60,192 bases of DNA from assembly GCA_023380955.1 (NCBI GenBank), contig JAMCTB010000244.1:1-60192 (forward strand), read 5' to 3'. Positions 7,625 to 17,772 of the stretch are shown one piece after another; position 1 is the first letter of the stretch, and the number at the start of each line of letters is the position of its first letter. A program made the position numbers and the translations under genes. This DNA is from Chloroflexota bacterium. Lineage in GTDB: Bacteria; Chloroflexota; UBA6077. Below the pieces are notes generated by a model. That model did not search any database. It was given only the letters and a program-made list of their open reading frames with translations, and was not told the origin of the DNA.

Positions 7625-8959
7625 TCACCTCAAACTCTCGAGATCAACGGTTTCCACTCGCTTGTACCCGCCTTCGGGGTACACGGGGTCTTTCTTTATC
7701 ATCTCGCGCATTCGCACGGCAACCGGCCGCGGGTCCCAGTGGAACACGGCTTCGGAGCGAGGGCCGGGCTTAGCGGTGATTAGCTCGTAGTCGCGGTTGC
7801 CCAGGCCGATCTTGGTGCCGTTGTTCAGTTGAAAGTCCTGGCTGGAGGCGAAGCGAGAGGCGGCGGCGGCGAACTTGGGCACGCCCTCGCCCATCACGCC
7901 GTCCTCGTAGGCACGGGAACCCGGGATTCCCACGGATGCCGTGGCCATATCCACGCAGGCGGCATCGACGGCCACGATGTCCTTGCTGGCGAACACGCCC
8001 ATGTTCGGGATGATGGGCCGGTCGCTCATCGGCGCGCAGTCGCAGACCGGGGTGATGTCGATGGCCAGGTTGATGAAGCCGGCGTTGCCGGTGCCGTGGC
8101 CGGCGCCCACGATCTTCAGGCAGGCCAGGGCCGAGTCGGAGATGCTGACGGGGTTAGCGTCGCCGGCGTCCTCGTGGATGCCGCGCATCCGGCCCAGGAC
8201 ATCGTTGCAGGGACCGCCGCCGCCCGGCCCGCATACGCAGCGGCTCTGGTCCCACTCGAAGGTATGCTCGTTGATGGTGAACAGGCCCCAGGGACAGGAG
8301 TCGCGCAGCTCTTCAAGCCAGGCCCGGCTCTTCGATTCTCTTGCCAGGTGCTCGAAGAACGGGGCGTAGCGGAAGCCCATCGAATGGCCGCCGAAGTGAA
8401 GGTTGAATTTGCCGCGCTTGGAGGCGGCCCCGACGCCGATGTTCTTGATGGAGCCGCCGAACACGCCGGCGCCGTGGCCCTTGAAGTGGGTGAGGACCAG
8501 CAGCTTGTCGGCCATCGCGATGGCCTTGGCCACGTACTGCTCTTTCAGGATGGTGCCCTCAGGCAGGTCGACCCGGACGTCGTCGTCGCCCAGGAAGCCG
8601 TCGGCCACTATGAACGGGCAGCCGAGGCTGGCGGAGGTGAAGCCGTTGCGCTCAGCCGTGAGCAGCTCGTCCAGGGCATTGGCGCGACCGGCGTAATAGG
8701 AGTAGAAGGCGGTGGTGGTGTCGCAAACGAAGGGCCGCCCGCCCAACTCCTTGACCCTGTCGGCTAGGGCGCGGGGGAATACCGGCCGCAGATAGCCGGT
8801 GTTATTGTACTCACCGCAATGGATCTTGATGGCCACTATGTCGTGGGGCTTGATCAGGTCCTGGATGCCGGATTCCTTGAATACGGTGAGCATCTTGTTG
8901 ACCAAGCTCGTTTCGATTGAGGCAGCGCGGTCATCCATGAAAAATACCGGTTGTGCCAT
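7625..8959 (-). CDS. DUF362-domain iron-sulfur protein
   Basis: This 444-residue protein matches the DUF362 pattern: an N-terminal segment HDIVAIKIHCGEYNNTGYLRP, a central THFKGHGAGVFGGSIKNIGVG, and PNMGVFASKDIVAVDAACVDMA. Family members bind Fe-S clusters, and their function is largely unknown. Cysteines cluster near the middle (RCVCGPGGGGPCNDV and DCAP), although the classical C-x2-C-x2-C-x3-C ferredoxin motif is absent, which is unusual for the group. Its stop lies 5 bp before the AOR start, so it may serve as an electron carrier or maturation partner for AOR. That partnership is an inference. The ATG at 8959 is preceded by a GGAGGG ribosome site. Confidence 0.8.
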   Translation of the reverse strand: MAQPVFFMDDRAASIETSLVNKMLTVFKESGIQDLIKPHDIVAIKIHCGEYNNTGYLRPVFPRALADRVKELGGRPFVCDTTTAFYSYYAGRANALDELLTAERNGFTSASLGCPFIVADGFLGDDDVRVDLPEGTILKEQYVAKAIAMADKLLVLTHFKGHGAGVFGGSIKNIGVGAASKRGKFNLHFGGHSMGFRYAPFFEHLARESKSRAWLEELRDSCPWGLFTINEHTFEWDQSRCVCGPGGGGPCNDVLGRMRGIHEDAGDANPVSISDSALACLKIVGAGHGTGNAGFINLAIDITPVCDCAPMSDRPIIPNMGVFASKDIVAVDAACVDMATASVGIPGSRAYEDGVMGEGVPKFAAAASRFASSQDFQLNNGTKIGLGNRDYELITAKPGPRSEAVFHWDPRPVAVRMREMIKKDPVYPEGGYKRVETVDLESLR

Positions 8960-9216
8960 TGGATGTTCCCTCCTTCCAAGTCACAATGGGTCGCTATCCT
9001 CCCGTCGCCGCCCGGCGGGAGGGCTCGGCACACACTACAATGGGCGCGTAATGAGCAATAATCCCATTTCCGCTATTCTATCACCAATCAGGGCGCATGC
9101 GCGCGCCCAGTCTGCTTAACGTCGTGGTGGTCTACTCCGATGCTGCTCATCTACACCTCCCTGCTGTTCTCGCGGCCAGAGACGCGCTTGCGCCGCAGGC
9201 AAGGCGAGTATACACC

Positions 9217-9246
9217 TAGACGAGTTGGGCCGTCCAATGATATAAT
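9217..9246 (+). promoter_or_regulatory. Putative sigma-70-type promoter of yggT
   Basis: TAGACG and a perfect TATAAT are separated by 18 bp, about 75 bp upstream of the YggT start. The rest of the 8960-9320 gap has no gene, only a small GC palindrome near 9090-9110. Confidence 0.45.
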
Positions 9247-9320
9247 GCCGATGTTATGTTATATAGGAGTGCCGCCGCTCAATCGGTGAGGCGATGGCGC
9301 GCCCGAGTGTGGAGAATGGG

Positions 9321-9584
9321 ATGATCTCGGTTTTTGTGCAGTTCATAGAGTTGCTTTTCAATATTCTGACTTTCGCGATACTGGCGCGCGTGCTGCTTTC
9401 GTGGTTTCCCACGTCTCCCAACAACAAGATAACGGCGATCCTCTACGATGTAACCGAGCCGATCCTTGGCCCGATCCGCAAGATGATACCGCCAATTGGC
9501 ATGCTGGACCTGTCGGCCTTCATCGCGATAATCGCGCTCCAGGTCCTGGAGTACATAATTCTATCCGGAGTGCGGATGTACTAG
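9321..9584 (+). CDS. YggT-family integral membrane protein
   Basis: This small protein of about 87 residues has two hydrophobic segments, near residues 3-25 and 50-75. The family signature RVLLSWFP after the first helix and a conserved P-I-x-R-x-I-P motif (PILGPIRKMIPP) are present. YggT proteins are near cell-division or cofactor genes in many bacteria, and their role is unsettled (osmotic stress and division have been proposed). I chose the ATG at 9321, six bases after GGAG, over an upstream ATG at 9294. It overlaps tail-to-tail with the DUF167 gene by 24 bp. Confidence 0.85.
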   Translation: MISVFVQFIELLFNILTFAILARVLLSWFPTSPNNKITAILYDVTEPILGPIRKMIPPIGMLDLSAFIAIIALQVLEYIILSGVRMY

Positions 9585-9845
9585 GCGGTCGCGGGCCTCG
9601 GCCTGCTCCAGCCCCTCGATCTCTATCTGCTTCAGGCGCGCCGTCTGGCCGCGCACGATGCGCACCCGCCCCTTCGCTACGCCCATCGCCTCCGCCAGCA
9701 GTGTCACCAGGGCTTCGTTGGCGCGCCCGCCCTCGGGAGGAGCCGTCACCCGCGCCTTCAGCACGTCTCCCTCGAAGCCGACGATCCGATTCTCACCGGC
9801 CCGCGGCTGAAGGCGTACCTGAATTCGTGCGGCAGACATCTTCAC
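9561..9845 (-). CDS. DUF167 (YggU-family) protein
   Basis: This 94-residue cytoplasmic protein has the DUF167 signature: QPRAGENRI near residue 13, ALKARVTAPPEGGRAN-like text near 30-43, and VRIVRGQTARLKQIEI near 60. Length is typical. The biochemical role of the family is unknown. YggT and YggU genes are often neighbours; here they are convergent and overlap at their 3' ends rather than being co-directional. Start is either the GTG at 9845 or the ATG six bases later. Confidence 0.85.
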   Translation of the reverse strand: MKMSAARIQVRLQPRAGENRIVGFEGDVLKARVTAPPEGGRANEALVTLLAEAMGVAKGRVRIVRGQTARLKQIEIEGLEQAEARDRLVHPHSG

Positions 9846-10124
9846 TCGTAATCTCTTTCGGCATAAGGGAGGGCTAGGTCAACGCCGCTCAGAGGCGCCG
9901 TTTGTGCCCAGTTTACAGGCTATATCCATTAGTCCGCAAGGCGGGTGGGGCCTAGCTTGAGAAGGCCATCCGTGCGTGGCGTGCGGATGCGCGGCTTGTG
10001 AATGACGTTTGACGAGGGGCAACGGGCAATGTCTTGCGATCCTCTCGGCGGGGCGCGTTGCGCTGGGTCTACCGGCATCGTAAGACGGCTCACGGAGAGG
10101 CAGCGAGAGGGGCTAAGAGCAACC

Positions 10125-10304
10125 CAGGGTGCTTTCAAAGTCCGCCGATCCGGCTGCTCCCGGGGTTTACCTCACCCCTGGCCCCTCGCCACGGCGACTC
10201 GCCGTGGCGAGGGGTGGCCGAAGGCCGGAGGTGAGGTTGACTGCCGTTGACAAGGCAGCAGAAGCGCTGTCTGTTTCCTGGCTGGCGGGTTTGAAAAAGC
10301 CCTT
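10125..10304. mobile_element. MITE-like element, copy A (decayed ends)
   Basis: The left end CAGGGTGCTTTCAAAGTC and right end GGGTTTGAAAAAGCCCTT are imperfect terminal inverted repeats of the family seen intact at 37775 and 59775. The core CCTCACCCCTGGCCCCTCGCC ... GGTGAGG forms a long inverted repeat. At 180 bp it is the shortest copy. No target duplication is detectable, so it is probably an older insertion. The gap before it (9846-10124) holds nothing recognisable. Confidence 0.75.
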
Positions 10305-10393
10305 GGAAGCGAGTTATCCCCTTGTTGCTCCAGCGAATCGATTACTGGCATAATGTGCTTGGCCCGCTTTATCTCGTATCTCGCGGTGGTATT

Positions 10394-11416
10394 ATGCTCA
10401 AGAAACGGCCGACCCACAAAGGAGCTACAGTAATAGCTATTGGCAGTACACGGTCTCGATCAGACCCAAGCGATAATCCCGGCCCCGAGACTGCGTCGGA
10501 CAGAAGCGCAACTCCGTCTGACATACCGAGCGAATCCCAGATGCCGTCGCTGATAGAAGTTGTCCGAAGTGGCTCGAATGAAGAAATCCAAGACAGGATT
10601 GCACTTGAGATTGATGGACTGATCCGTGCAAGTGCGCCATCGATAGCGGAATATGGCATGCTTGCGCTGTTTGACCCCGTCCAATCGATTAGCAGGTGGC
10701 ACGCCGACCGGATACTCAGCGCCTTGTCCAGGTTGAACCCTGCGCGTGAGCACGATGTTCTGCTATTGATCTCTAGTTTGGGAGGCGGAGTCGAGCCAGC
10801 GTATCAGATCGCCAAGCTTTGCCGGTCCTTTGCCAAGGAGAGATTCATCGTGGCTGTACCACGTCAGGCAAAGTCTGCGGCCACGCTGATCGTATTGGGT
10901 GCGGACCAAGTACACATGGGGCCTCTTGGTGAACTTGGTCCCATCGATCCTCAACTGGGCGGGTTGCCGGCTCTAGGAGTAGTTGAAGCGTTGAAGAGAA
11001 TTGCCTCATTATTGGCCGAGGAGTACCCTGGCAGCGCAAACATGTTGGCGGCGTATCTACAGCGTGCAGTGACCGTGGAGCAAATAGGATACTGCGAGCG
11101 CATAGGAGAGTCCGCTGTGCAGTATGCTGAAAGACTGCTTCTGTCCAAGCTACCTTCGCCCGGGAAAGCCAAGTACGTGGCCAACAAGCTTGTCTACGAG
11201 TACAAAGACCATAGCTTCGTCATAGATCTGGATGAGGCCAGGCAACTTCTCGGAAACGAGCGGGTCATTGACAACTCGGCCGAACTTGATTTCGCTGAAT
11301 CTGTCTACGAAAAGCTAGACCTAGTGAGCACCATTCTGAACTTCTTCCGGAGCAAATCGCTCCAGATCGTTGGTGCGCTCGACGACGCGTGGGTCTTTGA
11401 TCAGCGAAAGGAGTGA
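10394..11416 (+). CDS. SDH_sah/ClpP-class serine protease-like protein
   Basis: This 340-residue protein has the ClpP/crotonase-like fold of the serine dehydrogenase proteinase (SDH_sah) family, related to SppA. Key features are LLISSLGGGVEPAYQIAKL (oxyanion strand) and a predicted nucleophile Ser in RQAKSAATL, followed by ELGPIDPQ. An acidic/serine-rich N-terminal 60 residues look disordered. There is no signal peptide or membrane helix, so it is probably cytoplasmic. Peptidase substrates are unknown. By eye its base composition is clearly lower in GC than its neighbours and a MITE lies just upstream, consistent with acquisition by transfer. I chose the ATG at 10394; the longer frame from 10322 runs into repeat-flanking DNA. 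Confidence 0.8.
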   Translation: MLKKRPTHKGATVIAIGSTRSRSDPSDNPGPETASDRSATPSDIPSESQMPSLIEVVRSGSNEEIQDRIALEIDGLIRASAPSIAEYGMLALFDPVQSISRWHADRILSALSRLNPAREHDVLLLISSLGGGVEPAYQIAKLCRSFAKERFIVAVPRQAKSAATLIVLGADQVHMGPLGELGPIDPQLGGLPALGVVEALKRIASLLAEEYPGSANMLAAYLQRAVTVEQIGYCERIGESAVQYAERLLLSKLPSPGKAKYVANKLVYEYKDHSFVIDLDEARQLLGNERVIDNSAELDFAESVYEKLDLVSTILNFFRSKSLQIVGALDDAWVFDQRKE

Positions 11417-11452
11417 GTCTCCATACATAGATTATCTGGGACCGGCCTTTTG

Positions 11453-12655
11453 TCACAGCCCCCGGACGCGCTTGGTGCGCTCTTTGGCGGAAGTGCGCTC
11501 GGAGAGGTGGTACCGCGCCAGCGTCGCATCCACCAGAAGCTCGAACTGCTGGCGGTCGGCAGTGGTGAGGACGGCCCGCTCGTGGGCCTCGGTCAGGACG
11601 CGGGGGTAGGCGTTGCCGCGCCGGCACTGGTCGTAGGCCACCCAGTGCACCAGGTCCAGCAAGTCCGGCCGGCCAGCCACCCAGTCGGGCACCTCGATGC
11701 GGGCGATCTCGCCGTCGACGTTCAAGTAAAAGAAATACGTGGAAATGTCTTGTCCCTTTTGTTTCACCTTGCTGCGTTCTGCTTTGCCGCGAGAGCGGAA
11801 GCGGGCGGAACGCTCGCCCGGGCGAAGGGGAATCCGCTCCACTACCTGGCGGTCGACCAGCCCGGCGAGGACCGAGCACGGCCTATCGCCGTCGTCGTGG
11901 CACTCGCTGTTCGGCTTGCCGCAGTCGGCCTTCGGATGGGGACAGGCGGCGATGCGCAGGGCGCTCACCAGCTCGTAGTAGCGAGGGCGGCTGATGTAGG
12001 CTGCCACTGGCACGCCCAGGGCCTGGAAGCGCCGCAGGCTCTCCTCAAAGCGGGGCTGCAACTGGAGATGGAACTCCTGCACCCGCCAGTCCTCCGTAGA
12101 CCGCATCATCAGTATGCCGTCGACCAGCGCCACCAGCGGCACATCGCGCTCGATCTCCTCTGCTAGTTCGGCCAGCCGCGCCATCTCCTCCACATTTCGT
12201 TTCATATCCAGGAGCAGACCTGCCACCAGCGTGCGCCGGCCTTCCACGGCCAGGTAGACGTCTTTCTCGTCGTAATAGAGGGTAGGCTCGCTGGCCAGCC
12301 GGGCCCACGGGCGCTGCCCGTAGCGGATGAACGCCCACCCGATGTTGATCAAGTGGTAGAGGGCGCTGCCGTGGCGGTCGGGCTCGATCTGCGAGCCGTC
12401 GGTGGCAGCCACGGTGTACTCGGGAATGGCGCCGGGAAGGGGGTACACGGCGTCGGGGCGCTCTACCAGCCCGGCTACCGGCCACGGCGTGTTGCTTCTA
12501 TCGATCTTGGACCGGAGGGCCTCGAAGTTGTCGGCGCTGGCTTGCAGCAGGTGGGCAGCGGCGTCGAGCCGTTCGTCCAGCGTCTGGCCTGCTGCCTGCC
12601 GGGCGGATGCCATCTCCGTTATCTGGTGGCTGACGGCGCCGAGGTCGAGCGTCAC
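11453..12655 (-). CDS. nurA: NurA-domain 5'-3' nuclease
   Basis: This is a protein of about 400 residues in the NurA family, which in archaea forms a DNA end-resection machine with the HerA ATPase. The N-terminal nuclease motif is visible (VAATDGSQIEPDRHG, near residue 80), followed by LVALVDGILM near 175 carrying the second acidic position, and a C-terminal region PRVLTEAHERAVLTTADR. The start is a GTG overlapping the TGA of the upstream metalloprotease gene as GTGA, so the two are translationally coupled. No HerA is in this window. A mid-protein insert PHPKADCGKPNSECHDDGDRPC with four cysteines (the first with neighbouring His) may be a zinc knuckle, which is unusual. Confidence 0.85.
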   Translation of the reverse strand: MTLDLGAVSHQITEMASARQAAGQTLDERLDAAAHLLQASADNFEALRSKIDRSNTPWPVAGLVERPDAVYPLPGAIPEYTVAATDGSQIEPDRHGSALYHLINIGWAFIRYGQRPWARLASEPTLYYDEKDVYLAVEGRRTLVAGLLLDMKRNVEEMARLAELAEEIERDVPLVALVDGILMMRSTEDWRVQEFHLQLQPRFEESLRRFQALGVPVAAYISRPRYYELVSALRIAACPHPKADCGKPNSECHDDGDRPCSVLAGLVDRQVVERIPLRPGERSARFRSRGKAERSKVKQKGQDISTYFFYLNVDGEIARIEVPDWVAGRPDLLDLVHWVAYDQCRRGNAYPRVLTEAHERAVLTTADRQQFELLVDATLARYHLSERTSAKERTKRVRGL

Positions 12656-13815
12656 GGCTGGGCTTCCCCCTGCGCGGTCTCCATCCGGCGAATCCACGCC
12701 CCGGGGTTGCGGATTTCGTCGAGGGTCGGCAGGCTTGCCGGGCCGGCCCAGACGCGGTGCATAAAGTCGAGGCCCCGCTGGCGCACGACCTCGTCGACGA
12801 AGCGCTGGCCCTGCTCGTACTGCTGGCGCTTCACCTCCAGCCCGGTGAGCCTGGAGAATATCTGCTCGACCAACGTGCGCTGCTTGGTCCGCTGCTCGAA
12901 CCGCTGGCGGATGCGCTGGTAGTCGGGCAGGATGCTCTGTCCCACCTGATTCATCACGTGGTTGCTGTAGCCCTCGATCAGGCTCATCACCGCCTGCAAC
13001 TGCCGGAAAAGTGCGCGCTGCTCCTGGGTCATCACCAGCTCGAGCAGGTGCTGGCTGGTGGAGACGCTGGCCACGAAGCGCGTCAGCAGGTTGCCGCCCT
13101 CGTGCGCGCGGCCGGTGAGGTAGCTACTGAGGCTTTCCAGGTAGCGGGAAAGGAGCTCGTTCATATAGTCGCGCAGCCAGGGGTGGGCCTCGAACTCGTA
13201 GGCGTGAGTAGTCTCGTGCAGGGCGATCCACTGGCGGAACTGGTAGCCGTCGACCCGTAGCTGCTGCTGGGCCATCACGATGTTGGGCTCGACGAAGTAC
13301 AGCTTGCCCGTGCTGACCGGACTCTTGCCCAGGAGGGCAAGGTCGTACTGGCCGAGCACCCGCCGCGCCAGGTAGCCCAGGAGGAGGCCCATCTGATTGG
13401 TGAGGACGAATTGACCGCCGGCGGCCACCAGCCGCGCCCCGAAGGCCCCGGTCTGGATGGACTGCTGGTTCAGGCGCTCCAGCGGCTCCAGCAGCCAGCG
13501 GAAGTTATTGATGTTGACGTCCAGCCATTCGGCCCGATCGTAAACATAGACGGTGTCCAGATCGCGGGGCAGGCGCTCGTTCACGTAGCTGGCGACGGCC
13601 TGCTGGGCCTGGGCTACCAGGCTGCGGTAGTCGAAGGACCAGTCGACCCAGATATAGTCGCGCTGGGCGATGCGAAGGGCGATGCGCCGGGCATTATCCC
13701 AGTCGATGAGCCGCGGCGCGAGGTTGCGGAGGCGCCGGTTCAATACCCAGACGCCGGCGGCTAGGCCGGCGGCCAGGGTCCCGAACCGGATGAGACGCCA
13801 AAATAGCGAAAACAA
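12652..13815 (-). CDS. Zincin-like metalloprotease (DUF2342 / F420-biosynthesis-associated family)
   Basis: This protein of about 387 residues has a zinc-protease motif HETTH (about residues 200-204 from the chosen start) in QWIALHETTHAYEF and an N-terminal hydrophobic segment (about residues 5-24) that may anchor it. The middle (VAAGGQFVLTNQMGLLLGYLARRVLGQYDLAL, described by position 130-165) and FVEPNI match the zincin_2 family, often labelled coenzyme-F420-biosynthesis-associated on genomic context alone. I favour the TTG at 13815, after ACGAGG, because an extended -10 element at 13889 places transcription start downstream of the longer frame's ATG. It overlaps the nurA start by 4 bp. Confidence 0.78.
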   Translation of the reverse strand: MFSLFWRLIRFGTLAAGLAAGVWVLNRRLRNLAPRLIDWDNARRIALRIAQRDYIWVDWSFDYRSLVAQAQQAVASYVNERLPRDLDTVYVYDRAEWLDVNINNFRWLLEPLERLNQQSIQTGAFGARLVAAGGQFVLTNQMGLLLGYLARRVLGQYDLALLGKSPVSTGKLYFVEPNIVMAQQQLRVDGYQFRQWIALHETTHAYEFEAHPWLRDYMNELLSRYLESLSSYLTGRAHEGGNLLTRFVASVSTSQHLLELVMTQEQRALFRQLQAVMSLIEGYSNHVMNQVGQSILPDYQRIRQRFEQRTKQRTLVEQIFSRLTGLEVKRQQYEQGQRFVDEVVRQRGLDFMHRVWAGPASLPTLDEIRNPGAWIRRMETAQGEAQP

Positions 13816-13888
13816 ATCAACGATACCTCGTTCAGAACTTTGTTGTCGCCTGCCGGATGGGGCAGGCGCGGCATACGCCGCTAAGAAA

Positions 13889-13897
13889 AGCATATCA
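13889..13897 (-). promoter_or_regulatory. Extended -10 promoter element for zincin-nurA operon
   Basis: On the minus strand this reads TGATATGCT, an extended -10 (TGnTATGCT), about 75 bp before the preferred TTG start. No good -35 is seen, as expected for this promoter class. A GCCTGCC/GGCAGGC hairpin lies in the leader. Confidence 0.4.
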
Positions 13898-13966
13898 CAA
13901 AATTCCCGCCTGTGCTTCCTCAGCGACCCCGCCGGGAACCACCGGCAATTGGCGGCCGCGAGCCAG

Positions 13967-14032
13967 TTATTCGTACACTCCGGCCTCGACGTACCACCAG
14001 GCGCCGTCGTGGCGGGCCCAGAACCAGGTCAT
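13967..14032 (-). CDS. Possible 21-residue Trp-rich leader-like peptide after selB
   Basis: A tiny frame starts with ATG two bases after the selB stop and ends with TAA. It encodes 21 residues with four Trp, three of them in WFW/WWY-type aromatic clusters, and ends VEAGVYE. It could be translated by re-initiation from selB. No family is recognised, and chance cannot be excluded at this length. Confidence 0.25.
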   Translation of the reverse strand: MTWFWARHDGAWWYVEAGVYE

Positions 14033-14034
14033 CG

Positions 14035-15890
<1,856 letters not shown>

Positions 15891-15891
<1 letters not shown>

Positions 15892-17324
15892 CAGGATTTC
15901 AACGCCTTTCGCAGGGCCGCCAGCAGCAGCTCATCCTGCTCCGGAAGCACCGTGCGCGGGTCCAGCAGCAGGGCGCCCCGCTCCACGCGGGCGATGACAG
16001 GCAACGCCGGTCGGTCAGGCTGAGACGGCAGTTCTCCCGGCGCGCCGGCCCGGGGCTGCCGCAGGCGGGTGGCCAGGGTGTTCGGCTGCCGGTGGGCCAG
16101 GGACAGACACCAGGTCGGCATGCTTTCTTCGGGGAGGGAGCCGCCCCCGACGGTCGAGCGGGACTCGACCACCGAGACAACGGAGGCGGGAACGCCATCT
16201 GCCCCCAGCGTCTCCATCCAGCGGCGGGCCCGCACCTCTATCTGGCCCAACGGTGCGGAGATCATTCGCCAGACGGGTATCTTCTCCAGCGCCTCGCCTC
16301 TCCGGTAGTGCTGCAGCGTCGCCGCCACGCCGGCGATGGTGCACTTGTCCAGCCGCACGGCGCGGGCCAGCGGGTGCCGCTTCAAGCGCTCCACCAGGTC
16401 GCGCCGGCCCACGATGATCCCTGCCTGGGGTCCGCCGAGCAGCTTGTCGGCGCTGAAGCATATCAGGTCTGCACCGGCCGCCACGCTCTCCTGCACCGTC
16501 GGCTCGTGGGCCAGGCCATATACCGAGGTTTCCAGCAGGGCGCCGCTCCCCAGGTCGTCGACGACGGGTATAGCGTACTGGCGACCCAAGGCCGCCATAT
16601 CCTCCAACGCGGTAGTCTCGGTGAAGCCCACCACCCGGAAGTTGCTGGTGTGCACTCGCAGGAGCAGGCCGGTCCGCGGGCCGATGGCCGCCTGGTAATC
16701 GGAGACGTATGTGCGATTCGTCGTGCCTACCTCCGCCAGCCGCGCTCCGCTCTGGCGCATCACATCGGGGATGCGAAACCCGCCGCCGATCTCTACCGCC
16801 TGGCCGCGAGAGACGATGACCTCTTTGCCTTTCGCCAGGGCAGTGAGGGCGAGGAGGACGGCGGCGGCGTTGTTGTTGACGGCAAGTCCGGCCTCGGCGC
16901 CCGTGACTTTCGCCAGCAGGCCCTCCAGATGCACAAAGCGAGAGCCCCGTGCACCGCTGGCCAGGTCGTACTCCAGGTTGGAGTAGCCAGCCGCGGCTTC
17001 GGCCATCGCGGCGACAGTCTCCGCCGACAGAGGAGCGCGCCCCAGGTTGGTATGTATGACGACCCCGGTAGCGTTGATCACGGGATGGAGGCTGGGACGC
17101 GATTCCGCCTCGGCGCGCGCCGCCACGGCGGCAGCGAGGTCGTCGAGGCTGGGGACGGCCCCCCCGCCGGCCAGGGAGGAGCGCACTTCTTCCAACACGG
17201 CCCGCGCCGCCTCCAGTGCCAGTTGCCGCGAGCAGCGCTCCGCGGCAGCCTGGACCGTCGGGTGCTGGAGCAGCCGGTCGACGCTGGGCAGACGGCGAAG
17301 CTCGGTTGCCAAGTCCTCACCCAC
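15891..17324 (-). CDS. selA: L-seryl-tRNA(Sec) selenium transferase SelA
   Basis: This 477-residue PLP enzyme converts Ser-tRNA-Sec to Sec-tRNA-Sec in the cytoplasm using selenophosphate. Diagnostic segments are HPVINATGVVIHTNLGRAPLS near residue 80, NNNAAAV, VDDLGSG, and the PLP-lysine loop FSADKLLGGPQAG. It is full length. The GTG start lies 8 bp inside the upstream MoaD-like gene, and the 3' end touches selB, giving a three-gene unit. Confidence 0.96.
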
Positions 17325-17592
17325 CCGTCAGGGCTACCAGGAACGAGACGGTGTCGCCGTCCGCGACGGGCGTGTCTATCCCCCGGGCAAACCGGACGTC
17401 GTCTCCGTTCACATAGGCATTCACTGTCCTGAGCAGCCCCCCGTCCGGTGCCCGCAGGTGTTCTTCTATGCCCGGGTGCTGCGCTTCCAGGGAGTCGATC
17501 ACCCCGGCGACGGTGTGGCCCTCGGCTTCGAGGGTGCTAGCGCCGCCGGTAAGGGCACGCATTCCTCCCAGCAAGCTTACTTTAATGCTCAT
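17317..17592 (-). CDS. MoaD/ThiS-family ubiquitin-like sulfur carrier
   Basis: This 91-residue beta-grasp protein ends in Gly-Gly (VALTGG), the tail that is adenylated and thiocarboxylated to donate sulfur in molybdopterin, thiamin or other pathways. The central VNAYVNGDDVRFARGIDTPV and GDTVSF motif matches MoaD-like proteins. It is the first gene of an operon with selA and selB and overlaps selA by 8 bp. This context suggests a link between pterin-cofactor sulfuration and selenoprotein synthesis, as needed for a Mo/W selenoenzyme such as formate dehydrogenase; that link is inferred. No partner MoaE or MoeB is in the window. Confidence 0.85.
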   Translation of the reverse strand: MSIKVSLLGGMRALTGGASTLEAEGHTVAGVIDSLEAQHPGIEEHLRAPDGGLLRTVNAYVNGDDVRFARGIDTPVADGDTVSFLVALTGG

Positions 17593-17626
17593 AGTATCTC
17601 CGTCGCACGGGAATCCAGGGCGTATG

Positions 17627-17632
17627 ATTATA
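17627..17632 (-). promoter_or_regulatory. Putative -10 box of moaD-selA-selB operon
   Basis: The minus strand reads TATAAT 35 bp upstream of the MoaD-like start. No convincing -35 is visible at standard spacing. Confidence 0.4.
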
Positions 17633-17710
17633 CATTAGAGAGTATACCCCATCGACGGGGTCGGTTCCACCAACTATCGGGGCTGCTCCAGGCGTGCTCG
17701 CGTCGCTGTA

Positions 17711-17738
17711 GTAGGGGCGCACGGCCGTGCGCCCCTAC
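17711..17738. repeat. Perfect 28-bp palindrome, family 3 (GTAGGGGCGCACGG), minimal copy
   Basis: The arm GTAGGGGCGCACGG is followed directly by its complement with no loop. It lies 35 bp beyond the metW stop on the minus strand, in the gap between metW and the MoaD operon. A 77-bp expanded relative is at 23753-23829. It could act as a transcript end, but there is no T-run. Confidence 0.85.
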
Positions 17739-17772
17739 GGGACATAGAGGCCGTTGTGCCGACGGCGGGAGG

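Noticed and set aside
6084..7790. Plus-strand open frame of 568 codons opposite the AOR gene
   Set aside because: It is the antisense of a clear AOR/DUF362 coding region. High GC suppresses stop codons, and the translation has no motif.
7625..8959. Ferredoxin-like protein call for the DUF362 gene
   Set aside because: No C-x2-C-x2-C-x3-C motif is present, so I kept the DUF362 label with only a Cys/Gly-rich loop noted.
10116..10313. 9-bp target duplication around MITE copy A
   Set aside because: The flanks AGAGCAACC and GGAAGCGAG do not match; the copy appears too old or was rearranged.
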